The notes: a model not told the origin generated them from the letters alone. Positions 8,649-17,954 are shown, numbered from the stretch's first letter. The stretch is DNA of 54,143 nt from an uncultured Bacilli bacterium (GCA_947629935.1 CANRFQ010000009.1:1-54143), one strand, 5' to 3'. Numbers and translations: made by a program.

Positions 8649-8740
8649 ACTCATACCTCTATTCTTCATTAGTTAGTATACCACATCTAAAAATAAATAT
8701 TTATAAAAAAGTGAAAATAAATATAAATTCACTGTAAAGT

Positions 8741-10342
8741 ATGATATTATATAAAGGAAGAATAAAAATAGGTGGTGATATTATCAAAAAAATCTTAATC
8801 TCCATTGTTGGACCTTATTTATACTTTGATTATAAAGAAGATAATACCACTCCTGATTTGATAAATACCAATATTATTTCCGAACAAGAGCTAGTATTCA
8901 GCGAAACATATATTAAAAATAACCAGAATATTGTGACTACTTTTTTAGATGAAATTGTTACAGAAAGAAAAATAAGTAAAATTCGAATTAAAGACCAAAA
9001 TATGGGACTTATTATCCTAGATTTATTTACTAAAAGTAAGAGCATAAAAGAAATATTTATTGAAGATGATAATCCTATTACCTACGATTTATATCTTAAA
9101 ATCATAAAATGTAAAAGTATTAAACAAGTTAATTGCTATACTATTCCTAAATTTATATTAGAACAATTTGATAAGAATAAGATTAATGTTGAATCCCGAG
9201 ACGAAGTGTTTTTTACGAGTCATTTTATGCAATTAAATAATCTCATTAATTATTCCAAAATATATTATAAAAGCAGTATTTTTATTGATAAAAAATTAGC
9301 CGAAAATGATTTAGTAGATTTCAATACCTTTTGTCAAATCAATAAATATTTAAAAGAAGTTCATTTAGATTTTTTTGATAAAGATACGATTAATAAAGTA
9401 GTTGCTAATGTTTATAAAAATAATTTAAAAAATATAAAAATATTAATTCATGAAAATATTACTGATATGACCTTAATTGAATACTTAAAGAAAATCAATA
9501 AAACATATGGAAAAAAATATAAAGTTGAGTTAAAACTAGTTTACAGTAGCGAATATATTAGTAACAATCTCTTTAGCCAATTAGTTGTCAATAATATTAA
9601 AATGTGTTGTGTAATAATCTTAAGTATTTTTATTGCCTTCTTTGCTGTAGTTTTATTTAATAATTATAAAGATCGTAAATCGGTTGCTAAAATCGAAAAT
9701 AATTTAGCAAAAATAGTGGAAAAAACTAAAGACAATACTTCTAATGTTAATAAAGTTCCTGATAATACGGAAGAAAGCAAAAAAGTAAATGAACTATTTA
9801 ATAGCTTATTAGATATTAACAAGGATACTGTAGGATGGCTTACTGTCAATAATACGACAATTGATTATCCGGTTGTTCAAGCTAGTGACAATGATTACTA
9901 TTTAAGTAATGATTTTAATCAAGAAAAAAACTATAATGGCTGGATTTTTGCCGATTATCGTAATAATATGGAAGATCTCGATGCTAATACTATAATTTAT
10001 GGGCATAACAAATATTTAAATGATACTATGTTCGGTTCTTTAAATAATGTCTTAAATGATGAATGGCTCAATAACCCTGATAATCTTATAATTAGATTTG
10101 ATAATTTATATCAACAAATGCAATTTAAAATATTTTCAGTATATAAAATTAATAAAACAAACGATTACTTAACTACTTCCTTTAGTAGTAAAACTTCTTT
10201 TAAAAAATTTTTAAATATCATTAAAAATCGCAGTATTAAAGATTTTGAGACTGATGTCACTCCTGATGATAAAATAATAACCTTATCGACTTGTGCCGAT
10301 AAAAATAAAAGAATTGTTATCCATGCTGTTTTAAGGGATTAA
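8741..10342 (+). CDS. srtB: Class B sortase with large N-terminal cytoplasmic extension
   Basis: Residues 350-533 form a sortase B domain with H422 (YGHNKY), C518 (LSTCAD) and R524 (NKRIVIH), the catalytic triad. One membrane segment lies at 287-307, so residues 1-285 should face the cytoplasm. That region has alternating beta/alpha segments and no family I know; sortases normally have fewer than 30 residues before the anchor. The divergent neighbour bears an NPTTG signal. The start is uncertain: the ATG at 8741 has no ribosome site, while AAAGGAAG and AGGTGGTG lie just downstream before ATA and ATT codons in frame. Confidence 0.87.
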   Translation: MILYKGRIKIGGDIIKKILISIVGPYLYFDYKEDNTTPDLINTNIISEQELVFSETYIKNNQNIVTTFLDEIVTERKISKIRIKDQNMGLIILDLFTKSKSIKEIFIEDDNPITYDLYLKIIKCKSIKQVNCYTIPKFILEQFDKNKINVESRDEVFFTSHFMQLNNLINYSKIYYKSSIFIDKKLAENDLVDFNTFCQINKYLKEVHLDFFDKDTINKVVANVYKNNLKNIKILIHENITDMTLIEYLKKINKTYGKKYKVELKLVYSSEYISNNLFSQLVVNNIKMCCVIILSIFIAFFAVVLFNNYKDRKSVAKIENNLAKIVEKTKDNTSNVNKVPDNTEESKKVNELFNSLLDINKDTVGWLTVNNTTIDYPVVQASDNDYYLSNDFNQEKNYNGWIFADYRNNMEDLDANTIIYGHNKYLNDTMFGSLNNVLNDEWLNNPDNLIIRFDNLYQQMQFKIFSVYKINKTNDYLTTSFSSKTSFKKFLNIIKNRSIKDFETDVTPDDKIITLSTCADKNKRIVIHAVLRD

Positions 10343-10374
10343 AAAAAATAATTTGTTATATCAAATTATTTTTT
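10343..10374. terminator. Bidirectional terminator between sortase and WRI protein
   Basis: Perfect 13-base arms AAAAAATAATTTG and CAAATTATTTTTT around a six-base loop, between two convergent stop codons. Confidence 0.8.
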
Positions 10375-11514
10375 TAATTTCTCACCTTTTATAATATAAG
10401 GATTCTCTTTAGATCCATTCCCTTTTTCCACAGTCACTTTACCACTAATATTTATTGTAACCATTAAATTTGAAGTGTTTGTAGTTCTGGCTTTAAATGG
10501 ATATTTAGATATACGATAATTATGATATGAATCTTCAGCTGCTGGTGTAATAGTCCAATAAGATTTACCAATATCTGCCAAATAGTTATAATTAGCACAA
10601 CTATGATTTAAAGTTGAATCACAATTTTCATCAATACTGGCCTGCAAATATTCATTTAATTGCAATAAACCTATGTAGTCTCCTTCCAAAGTTTCAGAAC
10701 ATTCTTCGGCATCTGATATGTCAGTACTATCTTCACTACGAGCCCCTATACATAAAGTTTGCGGTTTTATAAGGGCTTTTTGCGTTTCATTAAACACTTT
10801 TTCATCATTGTACAATAGATTTAATTTCTCTCTTATACGACTTACAGTATAATCATTAATTCCGACATCAGAATCTTTTTCAGTATTAAAACGATCATCC
10901 CATTTGCTATTTTTATGAGTCTTTATAGGGGTTGGTAAAAATAATCTGACAGTACCATCTTCATAAACTTTTAAAATTCGCCAGGTTTGATCAGCAAAGT
11001 TAACATAATTATTAACATATTCGCCTCTAAATATATAATTATTTTCCACATCTAAATAAAGCCCTGATCCTTCATCTATCACTCTATTGTCACTAATTAT
11101 TGTATCACTTAAAAATTTAGTAGAATACTTGTCCCCGCAGTCTAGATAAGGAATATAAGTATATTTTTTATTATTATTTAATACTGTGACGTTTCCTGAA
11201 CAACTTACGCCCTTTTTAACATATTTTTCCATAGGTTTTATATATTCAGCACCTACTAAATTGTCAATAGTAACTGCTGTCTCTTCCCCATTATCAGGTA
11301 ACTCACTTTTATTATCTTTATAATAATTCTCAGCAGCTTTTATTAATTGATTTTCTAATTTACTATAATTGCTAGAGCCTCCGCCTCTAGTTATTCTCAC
11401 TACTAAGACCACCATAAATAAAGCTAACATGCCACATATAATTCCCAATAATATTTTAATAAGCATTTTGCTTGTATCTGACATATTTTTCCAAATTGAT
11501 TTTAAACTTTCCAT
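10366..11514 (-). CDS. Membrane-anchored WRI-domain protein with pilin-like N-terminus
   Basis: A 382-residue protein with a short cytoplasmic start, one membrane segment (about 18-42), then a helix (NYSKLENQLIKAAENYYKD) like pilin or pseudopilin stalks. The C-terminal two thirds carry the same domain as the surface proteins at both ends of the window: NYIFRGEYVNNYVNF, WRILKV, paired cysteines and a final NPYII segment. It is the third and most divergent family member here. Function unknown; an extracytoplasmic binding or structural role is inferred. AGGAGTG precedes the ATG. Confidence 0.72.
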   Translation of the reverse strand: MESLKSIWKNMSDTSKMLIKILLGIICGMLALFMVVLVVRITRGGGSSNYSKLENQLIKAAENYYKDNKSELPDNGEETAVTIDNLVGAEYIKPMEKYVKKGVSCSGNVTVLNNNKKYTYIPYLDCGDKYSTKFLSDTIISDNRVIDEGSGLYLDVENNYIFRGEYVNNYVNFADQTWRILKVYEDGTVRLFLPTPIKTHKNSKWDDRFNTEKDSDVGINDYTVSRIREKLNLLYNDEKVFNETQKALIKPQTLCIGARSEDSTDISDAEECSETLEGDYIGLLQLNEYLQASIDENCDSTLNHSCANYNYLADIGKSYWTITPAAEDSYHNYRISKYPFKARTTNTSNLMVTINISGKVTVEKGNGSKENPYIIKGEKLKK

Positions 11515-11568
11515 AAAACACTCCTTAATCTTTTCCTTATTTTAACATCAAAACTTAAAAATAGCTAT

Positions 11569-11850
11569 CTATTTACTAACTTTCTTTAAAACAAACCATT
11601 TACAACCATAGGCACATTTCTCTTTAATGTAATCTTCAATCTTTTCTTTATCATTAAAAGGCTTATAATTTTTATTATTAGTATCACAAAAACCTTTTAA
11701 ACGAAGCTTGCCATACGCCCAATCTCCTACTACATAATCAAATGGGTTAAAATAATCTGTGTATTTTTCCGTTAATACTTCTAAATTAAACCCATCGGCA
11801 ACATTTTTGATTAATTCGTACTCAGTATTTTCTAATACTATTTTTTCCAT
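11569..11850 (-). CDS. yutD: YutD family protein (DUF1027)
   Basis: The 93 residues match the YutD pattern: NxxYELI.N..DGFN, then FDYVVGDWAYGKLRLKGF and the C-terminal CxxGCKWFVLKK. The function of YutD is unknown. In Bacillus yutD lies near yunB, and the same neighbourhood is seen here with yunB about 800 bases upstream on the same strand. It starts four bases after the stop of the preceding gene, implying one operon. Confidence 0.88.
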   Translation of the reverse strand: MEKIVLENTEYELIKNVADGFNLEVLTEKYTDYFNPFDYVVGDWAYGKLRLKGFCDTNNKNYKPFNDKEKIEDYIKEKCAYGCKWFVLKKVSK

Positions 11851-11853
11851 ATT

Positions 11854-12585
11854 TTACCTCACTATCATTTGCACAGCCATAATTGCTCCAACCATTACTT
11901 CCGTTGCTATAAAACTTAATATCATTAAGATATCAACAAATCCGTTACCACTTGATAATTTTTTAGGTAGCATTTCTTTTTTGATAACTTGATTTAATTT
12001 ATTAAATATATTAGTGTCGTCAATATTAGCATTATAGTCACGCACCTTTTGGCAATTTAAATAATATAATTTTTCATCAGACATTTCCTTAATATCATGC
12101 ATATTTTTTCCTTGTAAATAATGCCCATAGGGATTAAAAGCTTTATCAGCTGTCCTAGTAAAAGATAATTTATTATTAATTTTATAAAGAGTTTTATCCC
12201 AATATTTATTTAAAGCCTCAACGCTTCGACCTTGGAAAAATATTTTTTCATACTCTTTTACTTCATCATCAGTTATAAACTTATTTTTATATTTATAAAA
12301 AATCATATCCATAATAATTTTATATATAGTTAAAAAAGCATCATTATTATGATTAAGCATATATTCATTAAATTTTTCTTTAAATTTATTTAATTCTTCT
12401 TTTGATAATCCATATTGTAAAAGATTTGAATCAATTAAATTATAATCATGTAAAAGATAAGGTTTTAAAAAATCAACTTCATTATATATATGAATTAAAA
12501 TGCGTACGATATTTGTTTCAAAAGATATATCTTCTTTATTATTAATATATTTCGATATAGCATATAACAAAGCATCGTTTGGCAT
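11854..12585 (-). CDS. Hypothetical helical protein with C-terminal membrane anchor
   Basis: A 243-residue protein that is mainly alpha-helical and charged up to residue 205, with one C-terminal hydrophobic segment (about 216-240) and no signal peptide, so it is probably tail-anchored with its body in the cytoplasm. No family recognised. It sits between yunB and yutD on the same strand with a GAGGTG-like site before the ATG, four bases from yutD. Confidence 0.6.
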   Translation of the reverse strand: MPNDALLYAISKYINNKEDISFETNIVRILIHIYNEVDFLKPYLLHDYNLIDSNLLQYGLSKEELNKFKEKFNEYMLNHNNDAFLTIYKIIMDMIFYKYKNKFITDDEVKEYEKIFFQGRSVEALNKYWDKTLYKINNKLSFTRTADKAFNPYGHYLQGKNMHDIKEMSDEKLYYLNCQKVRDYNANIDDTNIFNKLNQVIKKEMLPKKLSSGNGFVDILMILSFIATEVMVGAIMAVQMIVR

Positions 12586-12660
12586 TTAACTCACCTTCTT
12601 ATATACTTATTTTAACAAATTCCTAGTTTAAAGTCTAGAAATGAGACACATAAATATTTT

Positions 12661-13383
12661 TTATTTTAAAGGTACATTTATTAAAGAACTGCTATTTTCG
12701 AGTAAGCCATTATAAATATCCGGAACAACTCCTTCAATCATTTGGGAAGATAATAAAATTTGCGTACTATTATTTATTTTTTTACTAACATACGGAATTA
12801 ATATTTCTTCACTTAAAGATATATTAATATAAACTTCAATTAAAGCACTATTAATACCATAATCTTTAACCTTTGTTTTAAGCCCTGTTACTAAGTTACC
12901 AATAAAAGTTACTTTAACGGGAATCTTAGGGCCTAAATTAGCTAAATAGTTATTATTAGAAGCTAAGCCTACGGGCAGTAAAATGATATAGCCATTATTT
13001 CCTTGAGATTTTAAGAAATATTCATCACTTAATTTAGTATCTGGTAACTCTTTTAAAGATTTTTTAATATTTTTAGTCAGGTTTAAAGATATTTGATAAG
13101 CTTTTTCTAAATCAAAATCCACAGCAATAATTTCATCTTCTTTATTTTTGGTAATTTTCAAGATATTATTAATATCATGATTATTCAAAAGTTGACTATT
13201 AAAACTATCCATTATTATATCATTACTTAATTTATTTATTTTATTTTCGATTACTTTAATCATTTTGGGTCTAATTTTTTGATTAAAGCGATGAATCATC
13301 AAAAAAGATACACTAAAAACTAATAAAATAATTATTATTAGATAATTTAGAGGTTTAATTTTTAGCTTGCGTTTTAATTTCAT
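12661..13383 (-). CDS. yunB: Sporulation protein YunB
   Basis: A 240-residue protein with a basic N-terminus, one membrane segment (13-31), and the YunB core: repeated 'DxxKA..I..NLT..I' helices, IILLPVGLA..N..LANLGPKIPVKV, GINSALIEVYI and the closing EGVVPDIYNG. YunB is a mother-cell sporulation protein of unknown mechanism (family knowledge). No clear ribosome site precedes the ATG; the AT-rich leader is TAATATTTAAT-like. The LANLGPKIPVK motif makes the call secure. Confidence 0.87.
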   Translation of the reverse strand: MKLKRKLKIKPLNYLIIIILLVFSVSFLMIHRFNQKIRPKMIKVIENKINKLSNDIIMDSFNSQLLNNHDINNILKITKNKEDEIIAVDFDLEKAYQISLNLTKNIKKSLKELPDTKLSDEYFLKSQGNNGYIILLPVGLASNNNYLANLGPKIPVKVTFIGNLVTGLKTKVKDYGINSALIEVYINISLSEEILIPYVSKKINNSTQILLSSQMIEGVVPDIYNGLLENSSSLINVPLK

Positions 13384-13413
13384 ATTAAATATTATGCAAA
13401 AAAAAAGAAGTAA

Positions 13414-14235
13414 TTAAATTATACCCCAGTCAAAATAGATATTTAAAAATAAAAATATTCCAAATAAGAAAGCTAAAATAATAATAATTGTTAAAACCGT
13501 TACTAATACTTTATTGGATTTGACATCTTTTTCTAGGTCTTTAAAATCTTCAAAATCTTTTCTTGAAATACCTAATGACTTTGTATAAAATGAGTTATCT
13601 ATTTGTTCCTCTTCTTCTTTAGGTTCAGCAATTTTTACAGGAGCCGGCTTTACTTTTTCTACTTCTTCTTTTAAACCTTCGATAACTTGCGTATTTTCAC
13701 TACCTTTTAAATCTTTAAATAAATCTAAAGGATCTAGTTCTTTTTCTTTACTGTTTTGTTCATTTAATGTTATCGTATTTATTAAGGTCATTAATTTTTC
13801 TTCTTCTTTAGTTGGTTCTGGTTCTTCTTCCGGTTTATTCAAATTTAAATTTTTTAAAATATCATACTGAGTGTCGCGTACTTTTTTAAGACGTTCTTTC
13901 TCATAATCCACCGTTTTATTTTCACGGGCTTTTTCTAAGATAGCATTGATATCATATTCTTTTGTTTGTTCTAAATTTAAAGGTTCATCATCTATAGGGA
14001 AATCCAAATCTAGAGGTTTTCTTTTATTTGTTTCTTTATATTTTTTATCAAGCATATCTTTTAACATATCTAAGTCAATACTTGTGCCATTATCACTTAA
14101 AACAGTCGCATTCGAATTCACATTAAAATCTTGTATGTTTTGTTTGTTTACTTGTTTATAAAGTTCCTCGTTTTTTTGCGTTCTTTTACCAATTCGGGTA
14201 TTAGCATTATTATATTTATCCATCCTACTATTCAT
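13414..14235 (-). CDS. Hypothetical acidic tail-anchored protein
   Basis: A 273-residue protein with a low-complexity hydrophilic body rich in Glu, Lys and Pro (several coiled-coil stretches) and a single C-terminal membrane segment (about 247-270). Most of it should therefore be cytoplasmic. No domain recognised. The ATG at 14235 is preferred because GGAG lies eight bases upstream; an in-frame GTG lies three codons earlier. It is the first gene of a minus-strand group that continues into yunB. Confidence 0.6.
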   Translation of the reverse strand: MNSRMDKYNNANTRIGKRTQKNEELYKQVNKQNIQDFNVNSNATVLSDNGTSIDLDMLKDMLDKKYKETNKRKPLDLDFPIDDEPLNLEQTKEYDINAILEKARENKTVDYEKERLKKVRDTQYDILKNLNLNKPEEEPEPTKEEEKLMTLINTITLNEQNSKEKELDPLDLFKDLKGSENTQVIEGLKEEVEKVKPAPVKIAEPKEEEEQIDNSFYTKSLGISRKDFEDFKDLEKDVKSNKVLVTVLTIIIILAFLFGIFLFLNIYFDWGII

Positions 14236-14290
14236 GTGAACCACTCCAGTATAATGATATCATATCTTGTTCAATTTTCAAACTTAAAGA

Positions 14291-14320
14291 TTGCAATTAT
14301 TGTCAAGAGTAGTATATAAT
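14291..14320 (+). promoter_or_regulatory. Promoter of the ferredoxin gene
   Basis: TTGCAA (14291-14296), 18-base spacer, perfect TATAAT (14315-14320), about 45 bases before the start codon. Confidence 0.65.
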
Positions 14321-14364
14321 TGTATTAGTAGTTTACATACATATAAAATGAAAGGAGATGTGCT

Positions 14365-14637
14365 ATGGATATTTTAGATGTTGAAAAAAGTAAATGTATT
14401 GGTTGTGGTGCTTGCGTAAGTATCGATGCTGAGCACTTCGATTTTGATAGTGACGGACTTTCCGAAGTTATTTCTAACGAAAATTTAAAAAGTGAAGCTT
14501 TACAAACGGCGATTGAATCTTGTCCTACTGGAGCTATAAGACTCGCTAAAACTGATGATGCGTATGAAGGTGATGTTACTATGGATGATGATTATCAACA
14601 AACCTCAACAGTTATGGCTACTAAAAGTGAGTCTTAA
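14365..14637 (+). CDS. Single-cluster [4Fe-4S] ferredoxin
   Basis: A 90-residue protein with C11-x2-C14-x2-C17 (CIGCGACVS) and C53-P (ESCPTGAI), the four ligands of one [4Fe-4S] cluster, as in Bacillus-type Fer. The C-terminal 30 residues are acidic and disordered. Ferredoxins pass electrons to redox and radical SAM enzymes; no dedicated partner is adjacent, though a radical SAM protein is encoded at 38884. AAAGGAGATG gives a strong ribosome site. It has its own promoter and terminator. Confidence 0.92.
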   Translation: MDILDVEKSKCIGCGACVSIDAEHFDFDSDGLSEVISNENLKSEALQTAIESCPTGAIRLAKTDDAYEGDVTMDDDYQQTSTVMATKSES

Positions 14638-14661
14638 AAAAACACCTATTGGTGCTTTTTT
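14636..14661. terminator. Bidirectional terminator after the ferredoxin gene
   Basis: A7, CACC-TATT-GGTG, C, T6: a short stem extended by A/T pairs between convergent genes. Confidence 0.7.
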
Positions 14662-16051
14662 ATTGTTCTTGGATATAATCTCGAACTAGTTTTATTTTTT
14701 CTTTATAGTTGGCTACCCTTTGATAAAGTTCAGAGCTTTTAAATTCTCCTGGCATCGCCTTATAATAATATAAATCTCCCAGTTCAAAACAGCGAGCAAT
14801 ATATAACATTTTAGCAATATTAAGGCAGGCTATATTATAAGCAAATAATGATAATTTTTTAGATGCTAAATAGTAATTAATTTTTTTTAAAATAATATAA
14901 TTTTTATACTTTTTCTTGTTTCTAATTATTTTTTCAATTGATTCATTAATTATATCGTCTTTAGTAGCCATTTCTCTTAAAGCTACATTGTAGTTATTTA
15001 TTTTTTTCAAAAGAGTTTTTATTAACGAGTCGCATTCAACGTGACAAGCTATTTGATAGGCTTTATTAAAGTCATGTAAGGCAATATATCTTTCTAACTG
15101 AAAATGTTTGTCTTCTATATCCGAAAAAGTTGTTTTACTGTTTTTATAAGAAGATTCGCCATTTCTTTGTAAGTTTTGGGCTTCGGTAAGCAAAATTAAA
15201 ATATTCTTATTGTATATTTGATTAATTTGGCAACTTCTTCTATCGATATCTATTTTCTTTTCTAATAATTTCTTAGCCTCTTCATATTTATTACTTGTAA
15301 CTAGGGCAATTATTTGTTTCCTAATTTGGGCAGATAATTCTTTGAGTTTTATAACGCCTTCCTCAGTAAAACCTTCTTGTTCTTTTTGTTTATTAAAAAT
15401 TTTGGGAATCAAAACATTAAGGGTTTGAGTCATAAAAGCTCCAGTTCTAAATTTATATGGAGTATGAGCTAAAGACTCTTCAATATTTTTTTGGGCCATA
15501 GCTAAAGAATTATTTTCTAAATGTTCTACCGCTGCTATGTAATAAAAAGTGCCAGCATCTTTTCGCCTCAATTCTTCGGTTTTCGGAGGAATTTGTTGTA
15601 ATATAGAAGGATGTAAAGGATAAAAATAATTTAAAATATTCACTAATATATTAAAAGAATTCTTATAATATGGAAATATTTTTTCTTCTTGTAAATAAGT
15701 TTTTAATATTTTTTGAACAATTAATATAGCTTTTTCATAACGTTCTAAAATAATTAAGTCCGCTAAGATAGATAAATCAGCTTTAATATTAGTCTGCAAT
15801 TTGCAAGCTTCTTGAGCATATATTATCGCTTCTTCATAATTATGATTTTTTTCTAAACGACGGACTTCGAACATTAAATCATTATAGTTTCGATTTTCTA
15901 CTACTTTATAAATTCCCCGTTTTTGACGAGCTATAATTCCATCCATACGCATTTTTTCAATGTTATGTTTATTATATCCTAAATCCATTATTTCTTTTGT
16001 TGTTACGCTTTTTTTATCGCGATATTTTGTTATTAATACATCACTATTCAT
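14660..16051 (-). CDS. Winged-helix (AbiEi-like) plus TPR-like protein
   Basis: A 463-residue soluble protein. Residues 1-50 look like the winged helix found at the start of AbiEi-type antitoxins (VTTKEIMDLGYNKHNIEKM, then GIIARQKRGIYKV). Residues 52-460 are helical repeats of TPR type (NHNYEEAIIYAQEACKL, NSLAMAQKNIEESL, NKYEEAKKLLEKKI). No nucleotidyltransferase toxin (AbiEii) is next to it, so a toxin-antitoxin role is not supported. A DNA-binding regulator that senses a partner through its repeats is my inference. It ends 15 bases before rluB begins downstream on the same strand's order. Confidence 0.65.
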   Translation of the reverse strand: MNSDVLITKYRDKKSVTTKEIMDLGYNKHNIEKMRMDGIIARQKRGIYKVVENRNYNDLMFEVRRLEKNHNYEEAIIYAQEACKLQTNIKADLSILADLIILERYEKAILIVQKILKTYLQEEKIFPYYKNSFNILVNILNYFYPLHPSILQQIPPKTEELRRKDAGTFYYIAAVEHLENNSLAMAQKNIEESLAHTPYKFRTGAFMTQTLNVLIPKIFNKQKEQEGFTEEGVIKLKELSAQIRKQIIALVTSNKYEEAKKLLEKKIDIDRRSCQINQIYNKNILILLTEAQNLQRNGESSYKNSKTTFSDIEDKHFQLERYIALHDFNKAYQIACHVECDSLIKTLLKKINNYNVALREMATKDDIINESIEKIIRNKKKYKNYIILKKINYYLASKKLSLFAYNIACLNIAKMLYIARCFELGDLYYYKAMPGEFKSSELYQRVANYKEKIKLVRDYIQEQ

Positions 16052-16066
16052 TATAAAACCACCCTG

Positions 16067-16771
16067 TTATCTATATAATTTTTTGATTTCTTTTAAAGAA
16101 AGTTCTCGATATTCTCCGGATTTTAAATTACCTAAGGTGAGAAAATCATAACCTTCTCTTTTTAATTTTTTTACATCATAGCCTAATTGATTAAATATTT
16201 TTTTGACAATATGATTTCGACCTTCTACTATGGAAATAGCAATTAACGAGGTCTGTTTTTGTTTATCTTTGCTTTTTATTTTGAGTTTAGTAGGAATTAC
16301 TTTTTTCCCTTCAATCACTACTCCTTTTTTTAATTGATAAAAGTCTTCGGTAGTTAAAATCTTATCTAATTTAGCAATATAAGTTTTTTCCACCTTTTGG
16401 GAAGGATGAGCAAGCTTTTGTGCTAAAGTGCCATCATTAGTTAAAATTATTAAACCCGTTGTATCATAATCAAGCCTACCAATTGGATAAATTCGGGCAT
16501 TTGTTTCAATTAGATCAACGACTGTCTTGCGGCCTTTGTCATCATGAGCACTACTAATTATTCCTCTTGGCTTATTTAAAAGATAATATTCTTTTTTTTC
16601 TAAAGTTAAATGCTGGCCATCAATTCTAATATCATCACTAGGATTAACTTTTGTTCCAAGTTGAGTTACTTTTTGATCATTAACATAAACTTTCCCGGCT
16701 TTAATTAGCTCTTCTGCTTTGCGTCTGGAAGCATAGCCACTACTGGCAATCACCTTTTGTAATCTTTCCAT
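16067..16771 (-). CDS. rluB: 23S rRNA pseudouridine synthase RluB family
   Basis: A 234-residue protein with an N-terminal S4 RNA-binding domain (residues 1-60, ASRRKAEELI) and a pseudouridine synthase domain with the catalytic D101 in GRLDYDTTGLI, followed by HPSQKVEKTYIA and EGRNHIVKKIF. It isomerises a uridine in 23S rRNA helix 89-type sites (family knowledge). The ATG at 16771 follows GAGGG; an in-frame TTG upstream overlaps that site. It lies next to spmB, as in Bacillus. Confidence 0.92.
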   Translation of the reverse strand: MERLQKVIASSGYASRRKAEELIKAGKVYVNDQKVTQLGTKVNPSDDIRIDGQHLTLEKKEYYLLNKPRGIISSAHDDKGRKTVVDLIETNARIYPIGRLDYDTTGLIILTNDGTLAQKLAHPSQKVEKTYIAKLDKILTTEDFYQLKKGVVIEGKKVIPTKLKIKSKDKQKQTSLIAISIVEGRNHIVKKIFNQLGYDVKKLKREGYDFLTLGNLKSGEYRELSLKEIKKLYR

Positions 16772-16811
16772 ATTTTTCCCTCGCAAAAGGTATTATACCA
16801 CATTATTTAAT

Positions 16812-17330
16812 TTAAAAAAATAAATTAGCAATAATAAAAGCTGCTACTATTCCACACAGATCAGCAAATAGGCCTACTTTAATAGCATATCTCGTTTTTA
16901 AAATTTTGAGACTACCAAAATATAAGGTCATAACATAGAAAGTTGTATCAGTACAACCCTGAATTATGGAAGCTAAACGACCGACAAAAGAATCAGGACC
17001 GAAATTTTCAAAAAGATTATTCATAATAACTAAAGTTGAGGAACCGGATATCGGACGCAATATAGCCATCGGTAAAATATCTAAAGGAATACTTAAAAAT
17101 TTAAAAACGGGCTTTAAAAAACCTAAGATAAACCCAATAAAATTACTCTTTAAAAAAATATTAATAGCAAAAACCATCGCAATTAACGTGGGAAAAATAT
17201 TAAAAGCACTGACTAGACCTTCTTTAGCTCCTGTCAAAAAAGCATCATAAATATTAAGTTTCTTTTTATAGCCATACATAACTATTCCTAAAACAATAAT
17301 GGGGATAATAATGATTGATATTTTATTCAT
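16812..17330 (-). CDS. spmB: Spore maturation protein SpmB
   Basis: A 172-residue integral membrane protein of the nucleoside-recognition (Gate) family with about five membrane segments, the ILRPISGSST signature and the GCTDTTFYVM segment. SpmA and SpmB are needed for full dehydration of the spore core in Bacillus and Clostridium (family knowledge). Its ATG overlaps the spmA stop (ATGA), so translation is coupled. GGAGACATAA serves as ribosome site within spmA. Confidence 0.94.
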   Translation of the reverse strand: MNKISIIIIPIIVLGIVMYGYKKKLNIYDAFLTGAKEGLVSAFNIFPTLIAMVFAINIFLKSNFIGFILGFLKPVFKFLSIPLDILPMAILRPISGSSTLVIMNNLFENFGPDSFVGRLASIIQGCTDTTFYVMTLYFGSLKILKTRYAIKVGLFADLCGIVAAFIIANLFF

Positions 17331-17905
17331 TTATGTCTCCTTCTTATTAAATAATCTAAACTAAGACCGCCAACGGAAGCACAAAACGTCGCTAAGATTG
17401 CCGGCAAAATGATTTCCGTTGGGTGGGCACTGCCACTTAACATCCGCAACGAAATTACAGTCGTTGGTATTAAAGTCACGCCACTAGTATTTAAAACTAA
17501 AAAGGTAATCATGGCATCCGTCGCTGTATCCTTCTTTTGGTTTATTTTTTGCATTTCATCCATTGCTTTAAGACCAAAAGGCGTCGCCGCAGAACCTAAA
17601 CCCATCATATTGACAGCAATATTACTAGCTATATAACCTAAAGCTTTATTTCCTTTGGGAATCGAAGGAAAAAGTTTGCTTAAAACCGGATAAAAAAGAT
17701 TAGCAATTTTTTTTAGCAAACCGCTTTCCTCTGCAATTTTCATAAGTCCCATCCAAATGACTAATATGGGAAGCATTTCCAAAATCATATCTAATCCTTT
17801 TTTACCACTGACAATAATTTCATTATTTATAGCTTCAATATTCCCCGATATAAGACCATAAATTATGCCTATGACAATCATTACTCCCCAAATAATATTA
17901 ATCAT
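17327..17905 (-). CDS. spmA: Spore maturation protein SpmA
   Basis: A 192-residue membrane protein of the Gate family with ILVIWMGLMKIAEESGL, NMMGLGSAATPFGLKAM and FLVLNTSGVTLIPTT motifs, all typical of SpmA. It acts with SpmB in the spore inner membrane. The gene ends with TGA, showing that UGA is a stop in this genome. A divergent D,D-carboxypeptidase lies 390 bases away, recalling the Bacillus dacB-spmA-spmB operon but with dacB flipped. Confidence 0.95.
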   Translation of the reverse strand: MINIIWGVMIVIGIIYGLISGNIEAINNEIIVSGKKGLDMILEMLPILVIWMGLMKIAEESGLLKKIANLFYPVLSKLFPSIPKGNKALGYIASNIAVNMMGLGSAATPFGLKAMDEMQKINQKKDTATDAMITFLVLNTSGVTLIPTTVISLRMLSGSAHPTEIILPAILATFCASVGGLSLDYLIRRRHK

Positions 17906-17954
17906 TTTCTCACCAATAAATTATATTAAATCGGTAAATATCTTAGTCGTAAAA

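Noticed and set aside
14660-16051. AbiE toxin-antitoxin pair
   Set aside because: Only the N-terminal winged helix resembles AbiEi; there is no AbiEii nucleotidyltransferase beside it. The DUF925 gene at 43811 is far away and of another family.
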